From Actinobacteria bacterium OV450 (GTDB lineage: Bacteria; Actinomycetota; Actinomycetes; Streptomycetales; Streptomycetaceae), in the NCBI GenBank assembly GCA_001298555.1, contig LJCW01000357.1, positions 46,512 through 110,511 of the forward strand: a stretch of 64,000 nt of DNA, written 5' to 3'. A model generated the notes under the pieces. That model was given only the letters and a program-made list of their open reading frames with translations, made no database searches and had not been told where the DNA came from. The position numbers and the translations under genes are program-made. This document shows, in pieces, positions 9,126 through 17,556 of this stretch. Position 1 is the stretch's first letter, and the number at the start of each line of letters is the position of its first letter.

Positions 9126-9725
9126 GTGAGCACGACACCACCTGTTCTCGCCGCAGAGCTGGCGCAGGCGTGGGCCGACATTCAGCGGTACCACCCCGAG
9201 CTGCCTGACCTTGCCGCGCCCGAGTCCCTGATCGGAGAGTCCTCGTCCGCCTGCGGCGCCGAACTCTCCTTCGAGCGACTGCTGCACGAGGCAGTCCATG
9301 GCATCGCCGCCGCCCGCGGAGTACGTGACACCTCGCGGGCCGGCCGCTATCACAACCGCAGATTCCTCGCGATCGCCGAGGAGATGGGGCTGGACCACTC
9401 CGACGAGCCGCATGCCAGCAGCGGCTTCTCGCTGGTCTCGCTCAATCCCGAGGCGAAGAAGCGCTACCGCCCCACCATGGAGCGGCTCCAGCGCGCACTC
9501 AAGGCCCATACGGCCGCGACGGCCGCCGACACCAAGCGCAGCTTCCGCGGGCCGGCCGCCCGCCACGGCTCCTCGGGTGGCGGCGTCCGCGTCAAGGCGG
9601 TCTGCGACTGCGGTCGCAACGTGCGGGTGGTCCCGTCCGTGCTGGCCCAGGCGCCGATCGTGTGCGGCGGCTGCATGAAGCCGTTCCGCATTCCCGAGGT
9701 GGCCGTCTCGGCCGCCGCCTCCTGA
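9126..9725 (+). CDS. SprT-like zinc metalloprotease-fold protein
   Basis: The protein has 199 residues from GTG 9126 (MSTTPPVLAAEL). The centre holds a zincin motif HEAVHG followed 20-25 residues later by RAGRYHNRRFLAIA, matching the HExxH...H pattern and GRYHN block of SprT-like proteins. The C-terminal third has a four-cysteine zinc ribbon (CDCG...CGGC). SprT/Spartan relatives act on DNA-protein crosslinks, but the bacterial members are poorly characterised, so activity is only inferred. The gene is monocistronic between two hairpins and lies just upstream of the rpsP operon. Confidence 0.75.
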   Translation: MSTTPPVLAAELAQAWADIQRYHPELPDLAAPESLIGESSSACGAELSFERLLHEAVHGIAAARGVRDTSRAGRYHNRRFLAIAEEMGLDHSDEPHASSGFSLVSLNPEAKKRYRPTMERLQRALKAHTAATAADTKRSFRGPAARHGSSGGGVRVKAVCDCGRNVRVVPSVLAQAPIVCGGCMKPFRIPEVAVSAAAS

Positions 9726-9752
9726 GCCCGCGGCCCCGCCGTACGGGGGCGG

Positions 9753-9775
9753 CGGGCGGGCCGGGCGCCCGCCCG
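9753..9775 (+). terminator. GC-rich hairpin after the SprT-like gene
   Basis: CGGGCGGGC (9753-9761) pairs perfectly with 9767-9775 around a five-base loop, 27 bases after the stop codon. It separates this gene from the rpsP operon. The remaining 9776-9992 holds no gene and should contain the rpsP promoter, though I cannot pick convincing -35/-10 boxes. Confidence 0.55.
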
Positions 9776-9992
9776 CGGGGCGTCGGCGCCCGGGGGCGGG
9801 CAACCGTGCGCCTTCGATCGCAGCTCGCCGCGAGAAGAGCCGCGGGCATGTGGCACAATGGCTAGCTGTACTCGACAGTCGCATAGGACCCCTCTCTCCT
9901 CCGGCTGACGCGTCCATCGGGCACCCGAGTACCGCAACCCCACGTGGCATCTCATGTGCCCAACCACGTCAAGTTCAGGAGACACCACTCCA

Positions 9993-10433
9993 GTGGCAGT
10001 CAAGATCAAGCTCAAGCGCCTCGGCAAGATTCGCCAGCCGCACTACCGCATCGTCGTCGCCGACTCGCGCACCCGCCGCGATGGTCGTGCGATCGAGGAG
10101 ATCGGTCTGTACCACCCGACGTACAACCCGTCGCGCATCGAGGTCAACGCCGAGCGTGCGCAGTACTGGCTGTCGGTCGGCGCCCAGCCCACCGAGGCTG
10201 TGCTCGCCATCCTGAAGCTGACCGGTGACTGGCAGGCGCACAAGGGCCTCCCGGCCCCCGCGCCGCTGCTCCAGCCGGAGACGAAGGAGAGCAAGCGTCG
10301 CTCCTTCGACGAGTTCGCCAAGGCCCTCGAGGGCATCGGCGAGACCAAGGGCGAGGCCATCACGCAGAAGGCGAAGAAGGCCGACAAGAAGGCGGACGAG
10401 GCTGAGGCCGCCGCCGAGTCGACCGAGGCCTGA
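9993..10433 (+). CDS. rpsP: 30S ribosomal protein S16
   Basis: The protein has 146 residues from GTG 9993 (MAVKIKLKRLGKIRQPHYRI), behind AGGAG eleven bases upstream. The first 85 residues are canonical S16, and an actinobacterial Lys/Ala/Glu-rich extension follows (KADKKADEAEAAAES). S16 is an assembly protein of the 30S body. It heads rpsP-khpA, with rimM and trmD behind, which groups ribosome synthesis with maturation and tRNA modification. Confidence 0.98.
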   Translation: MAVKIKLKRLGKIRQPHYRIVVADSRTRRDGRAIEEIGLYHPTYNPSRIEVNAERAQYWLSVGAQPTEAVLAILKLTGDWQAHKGLPAPAPLLQPETKESKRRSFDEFAKALEGIGETKGEAITQKAKKADKKADEAEAAAESTEA

Positions 10434-10435
10434 GC

Positions 10436-10675
10436 ATGCTCGAGGAGGCTCTTGAGCACCTCGTAAAGGGCATTGTGGACAACCCCGACGACGTGCAGGT
10501 CGCCTCGCGCAACCTGCGTCGCGGGCAGGTGCTCGAGGTCCGGGTGCACCCCGACGACCTCGGGAAGGTGATCGGCCGCAACGGCCGCACCGCACGTGCC
10601 CTGCGTACCGTCGTGGGCGCCATCGGCGGCCGGGGGATCCGCGTCGACCTCGTCGACGTGGACCAGGTCCGCTGA
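10436..10675 (+). CDS. khpA: KH-domain RNA-binding protein KhpA
   Basis: This 79-residue single KH-domain protein begins two bases after the rpsP stop, so it is probably translationally coupled. The GxxG RNA-binding loop is visible (GKVIGRNGRTARALR). KhpA (YlqC) pairs with KhpB/Jag in other Gram-positives and is nearly always found between rpsP and rimM. Confidence 0.93.
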   Translation: MLEEALEHLVKGIVDNPDDVQVASRNLRRGQVLEVRVHPDDLGKVIGRNGRTARALRTVVGAIGGRGIRVDLVDVDQVR

Positions 10676-10692
10676 GCAGTTGAATCACCGGC

Positions 10693-10730
10693 ACGGGCCG
10701 GGGAGGGCACCAGTGCCCACCCCGGCCCGT
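10693..10730 (+). terminator. Hairpin between khpA and rimM
   Basis: Bases 10693-10710 pair with 10713-10730 (18 positions, one mismatch, two-base loop). No T-run follows. It could be a partial terminator lowering rimM-trmD expression relative to rpsP, or an RNase-protective stem. Confidence 0.6.
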
Positions 10731-10756
10731 CGTCGTCTGAACAGGAGAGAACGAGA

Positions 10757-11320
10757 GTGCAGCTGGTAGTCGCGCGGATCGGCCGCGCCCACGGGATCAA
10801 GGGTGAGGTCACCGTCGAGGTGCGGACCGACGAGCCGGAGCTGCGGCTCTCGCCCGGTGCCGTGCTCCTCACCGAACCGGCGTCCGCCGGTCCGCTGACC
10901 ATTGAGACGGGCCGGGTGCACAGCGGCCGGCTGCTGCTCCGTTTCGAGGGCGTCAAGGACCGCACCGGCGCCGAGGGGCTGCGCAACACCCTGCTCATCG
11001 CCGAGGTGGACCCCTCCGAGCTGCCCGAGGAGGAGGACGAGTACTACGACCACCAGCTGATGGACCTGGACGTGGTGCTGGAGGACGACACCGAGATCGG
11101 CCGGATCACCGAGATCTCCCACCTCCCCTCGCAGGACCTCTTCATCGTCGAGCGCCCCGACGGCACCGAGGTGATGATCCCCTTCGTGGAGGAGATCGTC
11201 GCCGAGATCGACCTGGAGGAGCAGCGCTGCGTCATCACACCGCCGCCCGGGCTGATCGACGACCGCGCGGAGGTCGTCTCGACGCGCGACGAGGACGCCG
11301 AGGCCGGGGAAGAAGCCTGA
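10757..11320 (+). CDS. rimM: Ribosome maturation factor RimM
   Basis: The protein has 187 residues from GTG 10757 with AGGAGA eight bases upstream. The N-terminal RimM barrel shows the RIGRAHGIKGEV signature, and the C-terminal PRC-barrel region includes EDEYYDHQLMDLDV and IPFVEEIV. RimM binds S19 and helps late 30S head assembly. Its TGA shares one base with the trmD ATG (TGATG), so the two are translationally coupled. Confidence 0.97.
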   Translation: MQLVVARIGRAHGIKGEVTVEVRTDEPELRLSPGAVLLTEPASAGPLTIETGRVHSGRLLLRFEGVKDRTGAEGLRNTLLIAEVDPSELPEEEDEYYDHQLMDLDVVLEDDTEIGRITEISHLPSQDLFIVERPDGTEVMIPFVEEIVAEIDLEEQRCVITPPPGLIDDRAEVVSTRDEDAEAGEEA

Positions 11321-12141
11321 TGCGTCTCGACGTCGTCACCATCTTCCCCGAGTACCTGGAGCCGCTGAACGTCTCCCTCGTCGGCAAGGCGCGGGCCCGC
11401 GGGCAGCTCGACGTACACGTCCACGACCTGCGGGACTGGACGTACGACCGGCACAACACCGTCGACGACACCCCGTACGGCGGTGGCCCCGGCATGGTCA
11501 TGAAGACCGAGCCGTGGGGCGAGGCGCTCGACGAGGCGCTGGCCGACGGGTACGAGGCCGGCGCGCGCGGGCCGGTCATGGTCGTCCCCACGCCCAGCGG
11601 CCGCCCGTTCACCCAGGAACTCGCCGTCGAGCTCTCCGAGCGGCCCTGGCTGATCTTCACACCGGCCCGGTACGAGGGCATCGACCGCCGCGTCATCGAC
11701 GAGTACGCGACGCGGATGCCGGTCTACGAGGTCTCCATCGGCGACTACGTGCTGGCGGGCGGCGAGGCCGCCGTCCTGGTCGTCACCGAGGCCGTGGCCC
11801 GGCTGCTGCCCGGTGTGCTCGGCAACGCGGAATCCCACCGGGACGACTCCTTCGCGCCCGGCGAGATGGCGAACCTGCTGGAGGGGCCGGTCTACACGAA
11901 GCCCCCGCAGTGGCGCGGCCGGGGCATCCCCGACGTGCTGCTCAGCGGGCACCACGGGAAGATCGCGCGCTGGCGCCGGGACGAGGCCTTCCGCCGGACC
12001 GCGCAGCACCGCCCCGATCTGATCGAGCGCTGCGAGGCCTCCGCCTTCGACAAGAAGGACCGCGAGATCCTGAGCATCCTGGGCTGGCGGCCCGCCGCCG
12101 ACGGCCGATTTTGGCTCAGGCCGGAGGCCGTGGAAGAATAG
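11320..12141 (+). CDS. trmD: tRNA (guanine-N1)-methyltransferase TrmD
   Basis: The protein has 273 residues and opens with MRLDVVTIFPEYLEP. The trefoil-knot SAM pocket is seen in YEGIDRRV, SIGDYVLAGGEAA and the LPGVLGN-ESHRDDSF segment. It methylates G37 of tRNAs (including tRNA-Pro and tRNA-Leu) and so prevents +1 frameshifting. It is coupled to rimM by a one-base overlap. Confidence 0.98.
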   Translation: MRLDVVTIFPEYLEPLNVSLVGKARARGQLDVHVHDLRDWTYDRHNTVDDTPYGGGPGMVMKTEPWGEALDEALADGYEAGARGPVMVVPTPSGRPFTQELAVELSERPWLIFTPARYEGIDRRVIDEYATRMPVYEVSIGDYVLAGGEAAVLVVTEAVARLLPGVLGNAESHRDDSFAPGEMANLLEGPVYTKPPQWRGRGIPDVLLSGHHGKIARWRRDEAFRRTAQHRPDLIERCEASAFDKKDREILSILGWRPAADGRFWLRPEAVEE

Positions 12142-12274
12142 GCGGCTGCTGTGTGCTCGCGTACGCCCCTGCCACAGGGGGACAGTCGTCCGCGCAGTGA
12201 CGCAGCTCCCGAATTCTCTACGGAAACCCGCACCGGCGGCCTGTGGCGTCGTGCGAAGAAAGCAGACGAAGAAC

Positions 12275-12625
12275 ATGTCTCACCTGCTCGATGGCGTCAA
12301 CGCCGCCTCGATCCGCTCCGACGTCCCGGCCTTCCGCCCGGGTGACACGATCAACGTGCACGTCCGCGTCATCGAGGGCAGCCGCTCCCGTATCCAGCAG
12401 TTCAAGGGCGTTGTCATCCGTCGCCAGGGCTCTGGCGTCTCCGAGACCTTCACGGTCCGCAAGGTCTCCTTCAGCGTCGGCGTGGAGCGCACCTTCCCGG
12501 TGAACTCCCCGATCTTCGAGAAGATCGAGCTCGTCACCCGCGGTGACGTGCGTCGCGCCAAGCTGTACTTCCTCCGTGAGCTCCGCGGCAAGGCCGCGAA
12601 GATCAAGGAGAAGCGCGACCGCTGA
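12275..12625 (+). CDS. rplS: 50S ribosomal protein L19
   Basis: The protein has 116 residues from ATG 12275 (MSHLLDGVNAASIRSDVPAF). The L19 body is clear, with FRPGDTINVHVRVIEG, RIQQFKGVVIRRQGSG and a basic C-terminus (AKIKEKRDR). L19 lies at the 30S-50S interface. The 133-base gap after trmD may carry its own promoter or leader. Confidence 0.97.
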   Translation: MSHLLDGVNAASIRSDVPAFRPGDTINVHVRVIEGSRSRIQQFKGVVIRRQGSGVSETFTVRKVSFSVGVERTFPVNSPIFEKIELVTRGDVRRAKLYFLRELRGKAAKIKEKRDR

Positions 12626-12669
12626 TCTCATCTCCGGGTCCGGGGGGCGGCCGGATAGGCTCCCCCTCG

Positions 12670-13398
12670 ATGGACACCGAAGCAGAGCTCACACAGCGCG
12701 GCCACTCCTCCCCCGAAAGCGGGGAGGGGCGGCCGCGTTTTGCGTTGCGGGGGCGCCGTGCGCTTCCCGGGTGGCGCGCCGTCCTGACCTGGCGCGGCGC
12801 CGCCGTACTCGGCGTGCTCTGCACGACCTTCCTGCTGCTGCTCAGCAATTTCGTCGTACAGCCCTTCCTGATCCCCAGCCGGTCGATGGAGCCGACGCTG
12901 CGGGTCGGGGACCGGGTGCTGGTGAACAAGCTGGCGTACCGTTTCGGCAACCGGCCGAAGCGCGGGGACGTGGTGGTCTTCGACGGCACGGGGTCCTTCG
13001 TACCGGAGCACGCCGACGGCAATCCGATCGGCGAGGCCCTGGCCGGCGCGGCCTCCGCGCTGGGGATCGGTGAGCCGTCCGAAACCGATTTCGTGAAGCG
13101 GGTCGTGGGTGTCGGCGGCGACGACGTGGTGTGCTGCGATGCCGGCGGGCGGATCAAGGTGAACGGGGTCCCGGTGCAGGAGCCGTACGTGTATCCCGGC
13201 GACACGCCCTCGAAGGTGCCCTTCCGGATCGTCGTACCGGTGGGGACGCTGTGGGTCATGGGTGATCATCGTTCCCAGTCCCGGGACTCCCGGGACCACC
13301 TGGGGGAACCGGGCGGGGGGATGGTGCCGGTGGACAAGGTGATCGGACGGGCCGACTGGATCGGCTGGCCGGTGTCGCGCTGGGGCTCCCATGGGTAG
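12670..13398 (+). CDS. Type I signal peptidase (first of four)
   Basis: The enzyme has 242 residues with one N-terminal membrane segment (GVLCTTFLLLLSNFVV). The nucleophile box IPSRSMEPT puts Ser72 before Met, and the general base is Lys143 in DFVKRVVGVGGD. Box E appears as VMGDHRSQSRDSR. It cleaves signal peptides of Sec and Tat substrates on the outer membrane face. There is no C-terminal membrane anchor. It overlaps the next signal peptidase gene by 8 bases. Streptomyces are known for clusters of four such genes (sipW/X/Y/Z), but I do not assign individual letters. Confidence 0.93.
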   Translation: MDTEAELTQRGHSSPESGEGRPRFALRGRRALPGWRAVLTWRGAAVLGVLCTTFLLLLSNFVVQPFLIPSRSMEPTLRVGDRVLVNKLAYRFGNRPKRGDVVVFDGTGSFVPEHADGNPIGEALAGAASALGIGEPSETDFVKRVVGVGGDDVVCCDAGGRIKVNGVPVQEPYVYPGDTPSKVPFRIVVPVGTLWVMGDHRSQSRDSRDHLGEPGGGMVPVDKVIGRADWIGWPVSRWGSHG

Positions 13399-14773
13399 CC
13401 GGGGCCGCTCCAGAGGCGGCCGGGGTCCCGAGCCGGAGCCGGACCCGAAGGCGGGGCGTGCGCCCCGGTCCGCGCGTGCGCCCGAATTCTGGCGTGCGCC
13501 CGAAACCCCGGGAGGTCCTGCGCCCCGGGGGGACGTCGGGTTCGAGCAGCAGCCCGGGTTCGGGCAGCAGCCCGGGTTCGGGCAGCAGCCCGGGTTCGGG
13601 CAGGAGTCGCAGTTCGGGCAGGATCCCCGGTTCGAGCGGGAGCCCGGGTTCGGGCAGGAGTCGCAGTTCGGGCAGGATCCCCGGTTCGAGCGGGAGCCCG
13701 GGTTCGGGCAGCAGCCAGGGTTTGAGCAGGAGCCCCGGTTCCAGCGGGATCCGGGGTTTCAGCGGGATCCCGGGTTCGGGCAGCAGCCTCAGTTCAGACA
13801 GGAGCCCGGGTTCGGGCGGGAGCCGCAGTTCGGGCAGGAGCCGCAGTTCGGGCAGGATCCCCGGTTCGGGCAGGAGCCCGAGATCGAGCGGGAGCCCGGG
13901 TCCGGGCAGGAGGCCGAGCCCGCTGCGGTCGCCGAGCAGCCGGTGCGCGAGCCCGGGTCGCGGCGCGGGGGCAGGGCCAAGTCCGCCGCGGCGGAGAGCG
14001 GTGGCCGGGCCGAGCGGCGCCGGCTGGCCCGCCGGGTCAAGCGGCGCAGACGCACCCGCCGCGTGGGCGAGGTACCGCTGCTGATCATCGTGGCGCTGTG
14101 CATCGCGCTCGTCCTGAAGACCTTCCTCGTCCAGGCGTTCTTCATCCCGTCCGGGTCCATGGAGCAGACGATCCGGATCGGCGACCGCGTGCTGGTCGAC
14201 AAGCTGACGCCGTGGTTCGGCTCCAAGATCGAGCGCGGCGACGTCGTCGTGTTCAAGGACCCCGGCGGCTGGCTCAAGGGCGAGGCGGCGCGCCCGGCCG
14301 CGCGCCCGGTCGGCGTCAAGCAGATCAAGGAGACGCTGACCTTCATCGGCCTGCTGCCCTCCGCCGATGAACAGGACCTGATCAAGCGGGTCATCGGCGT
14401 CGGCGGCGACACCGTGGCGTGCTGTGACGCCAAGGGCCGGGTCACCGTCAACGGGACACCGCTCGACGAGCCGTACGTGAACCCCGGCAACGCACCCTCC
14501 GAAATCCGGTTCGAAGTCAAGGTCCCGCCGGGCCGGCTCTTCGTCATGGGCGACCACCGGGCGAACTCCGCCGACTCCCGCTTCCACCTCGACGAGGCCT
14601 TCGACGGCACCATCGCCGAGGACGGAGTCGTGGGGCAGGCCGTCGTCATCGCCTGGCCGTTCGACCACTGGCGCAAACTCGAACAGCCCGCGACCTTCCG
14701 TGCGGTGGCCGATCCCACGCCCAGTGGGCGACGCGGCCGCCGCCGGCGCCGTCGGGGCCCGCCGTTCGCATAG
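13391..14773 (+). CDS. Type I signal peptidase with hexapeptide-repeat cytoplasmic tail
   Basis: The protein has 460 residues, roughly twice the usual size. Residues 50-174 are about twenty copies of a degenerate hexapeptide (GFGQQP, QFGQEP, RFEREP and similar). A basic Arg/Ala stretch, the membrane segment (LLIIVALCIALVLKTFLVQAF) and a normal catalytic domain follow: Ser256 in IPSGSMEQT, Lys332 in DLIKRVIGVGGD, and MGDHRANSADSR. The tail precedes the single membrane span, so it should face the cytoplasm. Its function is unknown. The start overlaps the preceding sip gene. Confidence 0.9.
   Translation: MGSRGRSRGGRGPEPEPDPKAGRAPRSARAPEFWRAPETPGGPAPRGDVGFEQQPGFGQQPGFGQQPGFGQESQFGQDPRFEREPGFGQESQFGQDPRFEREPGFGQQPGFEQEPRFQRDPGFQRDPGFGQQPQFRQEPGFGREPQFGQEPQFGQDPRFGQEPEIEREPGSGQEAEPAAVAEQPVREPGSRRGGRAKSAAAESGGRAERRRLARRVKRRRRTRRVGEVPLLIIVALCIALVLKTFLVQAFFIPSGSMEQTIRIGDRVLVDKLTPWFGSKIERGDVVVFKDPGGWLKGEAARPAARPVGVKQIKETLTFIGLLPSADEQDLIKRVIGVGGDTVACCDAKGRVTVNGTPLDEPYVNPGNAPSEIRFEVKVPPGRLFVMGDHRANSADSRFHLDEAFDGTIAEDGVVGQAVVIAWPFDHWRKLEQPATFRAVADPTPSGRRGRRRRRRGPPFA
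13538..13912 (+). repeat. 18-base tandem repeat array encoding a hexapeptide
   Basis: About twenty consecutive degenerate 18-base units (type GGGTTCGGGCAGCAGCCC) lie inside the second signal peptidase gene and keep the reading frame. Several neighbouring units are identical at the DNA level, for instance the triple near 13556-13600, which suggests recent slippage or recombination. Confidence 0.9.
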
Positions 14774-14878
14774 TGTGTCCTCGGTCTCCCGCGCCCTAGG
14801 GAACTCCCGCTCGTTAAGGGAGGGGAGGGCCCGTGCCTGTTTCCGGCCCGGGCGGCGATCTGCGAGTGAGGAGTGGAT

Positions 14879-15781
14879 GTGGGGGATGTGGCGGTAGGCG
14901 CGCGATCCGGACGCGACGAAGGCGAGGAGCGGCCGGACGATGCCGAGCGCGAGGCCGAGGACGGTGGTGCCGAGGCGCGCCCGCACCGCTCGTTCTGGAA
15001 GGAGCTCCCGCTCCTCATCGGCATCGCCCTGCTGCTCGCCCTGCTGATCAAGACCTTCCTGGTGCAGGCGTTCTCGATCCCGTCCGACTCGATGCAGAAC
15101 ACCCTGCAGCGCGGTGACCGGGTGCTCGTGGACAAGCTGACCCCGTGGTTCGGCTCGGAGCCCGAGCGCGGTGAGGTCGTGGTCTTCCACGACCCCGCGA
15201 GCTGGCTGGCCGGGGAGCCCACTCCCGAGCCCAACTTCGCGCAGCAGGTCCTCAGCAAGATCGGCCTGATGCCGTCCGCGGACGAGAAGGACCTGATCAA
15301 GCGGACCATCGCCATCGGGGGTGACACGGTCGAGTGCAAGAAGGGCGGACCGGTCGTCGTCAACGGCAAGGAGCTCGACGAGCCGTACATCTACCCGGGC
15401 AACACCCCGTGCGACGACATGCCGTTCGGTCCGATCACCGTGCCCAAGGGCAAGATCTGGGTGATGGGCGACCACCGGCAGAACTCCCAGGACTCCCGGT
15501 ACCACATGCAGGACTCCACCCAGGGCTTCGTACCGGTCGACAAGGTCGTCGGGCGGGCCGTGGTCGTCGCGTGGCCGGTCACCCGCTGGGCGACCCTGCC
15601 CATCCCGGACACGTTCGACCAGCCGGGCATCGGGAACCAGACCAAGGCGACCGCCATGGGTCTCGGGGCCGCCGGACTGGCGCCCGTCGGGCTCGGGCCG
15701 GCCGCACTGGGCCTCGCCGGCGCGGTCCCGGCCGTGATGTGGCGCCGGCGGAGGCTGACCAGCGGGACTACCGGCAGGTAG
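14879..15781 (+). CDS. Type I signal peptidase (third of four)
   Basis: The product has 300 residues if started at GTG 14879, five bases after AGGAG; GTG 14873 is the alternative. An acidic N-terminal region is followed by a membrane span (LLIGIALLLALLIKTFLV), the nucleophile Ser71 in IPSDSMQNT, the general base Lys in DLIKRTIAIGGD, and MGDHRQNSQDSR. A second hydrophobic Gly/Ala-rich segment near the C-terminus (AAGLAPVGLGPAALGLAGA) could be a second anchor. It is preceded by about 105 bases without a gene, so it may have its own promoter. Confidence 0.93.
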   Translation: MGDVAVGARSGRDEGEERPDDAEREAEDGGAEARPHRSFWKELPLLIGIALLLALLIKTFLVQAFSIPSDSMQNTLQRGDRVLVDKLTPWFGSEPERGEVVVFHDPASWLAGEPTPEPNFAQQVLSKIGLMPSADEKDLIKRTIAIGGDTVECKKGGPVVVNGKELDEPYIYPGNTPCDDMPFGPITVPKGKIWVMGDHRQNSQDSRYHMQDSTQGFVPVDKVVGRAVVVAWPVTRWATLPIPDTFDQPGIGNQTKATAMGLGAAGLAPVGLGPAALGLAGAVPAVMWRRRRLTSGTTGR

Positions 15782-15825
15782 GGTGCCGCCCAGGTCGTCG
15801 ATCCCGGAAGTGTGGGGGCGCTGCA

Positions 15826-16614
15826 ATGGGCGGAACGCAGGCAAGCGGTACTGCAGGAATACGCGGTGGCGGGAACGGCCGCGGTGGTCTCGGCAACGTG
15901 CTGTCGGGAATCGCCGTGGCCGTCGGCTTCGTGCTGTTCCTGGGCGCCTTCGTATGGGGGGCGCTCGTCTACCAGCCGTACACGGTGCCGACCGACTCCA
16001 TGGTCCCGACGGTGCAGCCCGGGGACCGGGTGCTCGCCCAGCGCATCGACGGCGGTGAGGTGCGGCGCGGCGACGTGGTCGTGTTCAACGACGCCATGTG
16101 GAGCGACTCGCCCATGGTCAAGCGGGTCGTCGCCGTCGGCGGCGACACCGTCAAGTGCTGCGGCACGGGCGGCACGCTCACCGTGAACGGCAGGGAACTG
16201 CAGGAGCCCTACATCGAGCACGGGCAGCCCGGGGCCGCCGGCGCCGGCCAGGGCACGGCCTCCGACACGCCGTTCGAGGTCACGGTGCCCGAGGGCAACC
16301 TGTTCCTGCTGGGCGACCGGCGGTTCACGTCGCTGGACTCGCGCGCCCACCTCCAGGAGGCCGGCCAGGGCACCGTCCCCCGCTCGACCGTCCGCGCCCG
16401 CGTCGACGCCCTCGCCTGGCCCTCCATGAAGATGATCGACCGCCCCGGTACGTACGCCGCCCTGCCCGGCGGGATCTCGCAGCCGGGGCCCCTGCGCCTC
16501 CAGCTGGCCGCGGTGGTCGCCGGAGCCGCCCTGGTGGTCCTGGGGGCCGCGTACGGGCCCCTGACACGCGTCCTGGGGCGCGGGCGGCGACGGGAGCCCG
16601 CCGGTGCCCGCTGA
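15826..16614 (+). CDS. Type I signal peptidase (fourth of four)
   Basis: This 262-residue enzyme starts with MGGTQASGTAG, a Gly-rich head, then a span (VAVGFVLFLGAFVWGALVY). The nucleophile box is VPTDSMVPT (Ser58), the Lys lies in SPMVKRVVAVGGD, and box E diverges slightly as LLGDRRFTSLDSR (Arg where the others have His). A C-terminal hydrophobic helix (LQLAAVVAGAALVVLGAAY) gives a second anchor. It overlaps the NUDIX gene start by 11 bases. Confidence 0.92.
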   Translation: MGGTQASGTAGIRGGGNGRGGLGNVLSGIAVAVGFVLFLGAFVWGALVYQPYTVPTDSMVPTVQPGDRVLAQRIDGGEVRRGDVVVFNDAMWSDSPMVKRVVAVGGDTVKCCGTGGTLTVNGRELQEPYIEHGQPGAAGAGQGTASDTPFEVTVPEGNLFLLGDRRFTSLDSRAHLQEAGQGTVPRSTVRARVDALAWPSMKMIDRPGTYAALPGGISQPGPLRLQLAAVVAGAALVVLGAAYGPLTRVLGRGRRREPAGAR

Positions 16615-17110
16615 CACGGCCGGCGCGGCCGGTCCCCGCAAGGTGTCCCGGGTGATCCTGCTGGACCCCGACGACCGGATCCTGCTGCTGCACGGCTTCG
16701 AACCGGACGATCCCGCGGACCAGTGGTGGTTCACCCCGGGCGGCGGACTCGAAGGCGACGAGACCCGGGAGCAGGCGGCGCTGCGGGAACTCGCCGAGGA
16801 GACCGGAATCACAGAGGTCGAACTGGGGCCGGTGCTGTGGCACCGGTACTGCTCCTTCCCGTTCGACGGGCGGCGCTGGGAGCAGGACGAGTGGTACTAC
16901 CTGGCCCGCACCACCCGGACACGGACCGAGATGGGCGGGCTCACCGAGCTGGAGCGGCGCAGCGTCGCCGGTGCCAGGTGGTGGACTTCCGAGGAACTTC
17001 TCGCGGCCCGTGAGACGGTGTACCCGACCAGACTCGCCGAGCTGCTCCGTACGCTGCTCGACGACGGTCCTCCGGGTGCGCCGGTGGTCCTGGCCCCGGA
17101 AATCGTTTAG
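16604..17110 (+). CDS. NUDIX hydrolase
   Basis: The product has 168 residues from GTG 16604. A complete Nudix box is present (GGLEGDETREQAALRELAEETGI), fitting GX5EX7REUXEEXGU. The flanking WWFTPGGG and the C-terminal ARWWTSEEL are typical of the MutT-like actinobacterial group. It hydrolyses an X-linked nucleoside diphosphate whose identity cannot be read from sequence. It overlaps the last signal peptidase gene and is likely co-transcribed. Confidence 0.9.
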   Translation: MPADTAGAAGPRKVSRVILLDPDDRILLLHGFEPDDPADQWWFTPGGGLEGDETREQAALRELAEETGITEVELGPVLWHRYCSFPFDGRRWEQDEWYYLARTTRTRTEMGGLTELERRSVAGARWWTSEELLAARETVYPTRLAELLRTLLDDGPPGAPVVLAPEIV

Positions 17111-17165
17111 GGGCGCAGGGGCCTGGCGCACAATAGGGGGACGCACGGCTGAAGGGGAACATGCC

Positions 17166-17474
17166 ATGAGCGCCGAGGACCTCGAAAAGTACGAGACCGA
17201 GATGGAGCTGAAGCTCTATCGCGAGTACCGCGACGTCGTCGGGCTGTTCAAGTACGTCATCGAGACCGAACGCCGTTTCTACCTCACGAACGACTACGAG
17301 ATGCAGGTGCACTCGGTCCAGGGGGAGGTGTTCTTCGAGGTCACGATGGCCGACGCCTGGGTGTGGGACATGTACCGGCCGGCCCGCTTCGTGAAGCAGG
17401 TGCGGGTGCTGACCTTCAAGGACGTGAACATCGAGGAGCTCAACAAGAGCGACCTCGAGCTGCCGGGCAGCTGA
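17166..17474 (+). CDS. DUF2469 family protein
   Basis: This small acidic protein of 102 residues (MSAEDLEKYETEMELKLYRE...) starts at ATG 17166 behind AAGGGGA. It matches the conserved actinobacterial DUF2469 family, which I recognise from the EYRDVVGLFKYVIETERRFY block. Function is unknown. In actinobacteria it habitually sits between the signal peptidase/RNase HII region and yraN, as here; no rnhB is present in this window. Confidence 0.85.
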   Translation: MSAEDLEKYETEMELKLYREYRDVVGLFKYVIETERRFYLTNDYEMQVHSVQGEVFFEVTMADAWVWDMYRPARFVKQVRVLTFKDVNIEELNKSDLELPGS

Positions 17475-17536
17475 CGCCCGGCCGCTGCGCCGCCCGCGTG
17501 CCCGGCCGCACCCGCTACCGCCCGCCACCCCGGATT

Positions 17537-17556
17537 CCCCCTCACGAGTGAGGGGG
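17537..17556 (+). terminator. Terminator after DUF2469 gene
   Basis: CCCCCTCA (17537-17544) pairs with 17549-17556 around CGAG and is followed by TTGT. It separates the signal peptidase block from yraN. Confidence 0.65.

Noticed and set aside
13538..13912. CRISPR array (regular short repeats)
   Set aside because: The units are 18 bases, directly adjacent without spacers, in frame within a signal peptidase gene.
13256..15844. An 862-codon open frame on the minus strand opposite the signal peptidases
   Set aside because: It is the antisense shadow of GC-rich, repeat-containing genes. The sense strand encodes four clear enzymes, and the antisense product is low-complexity Leu/Pro/Gly repeats.
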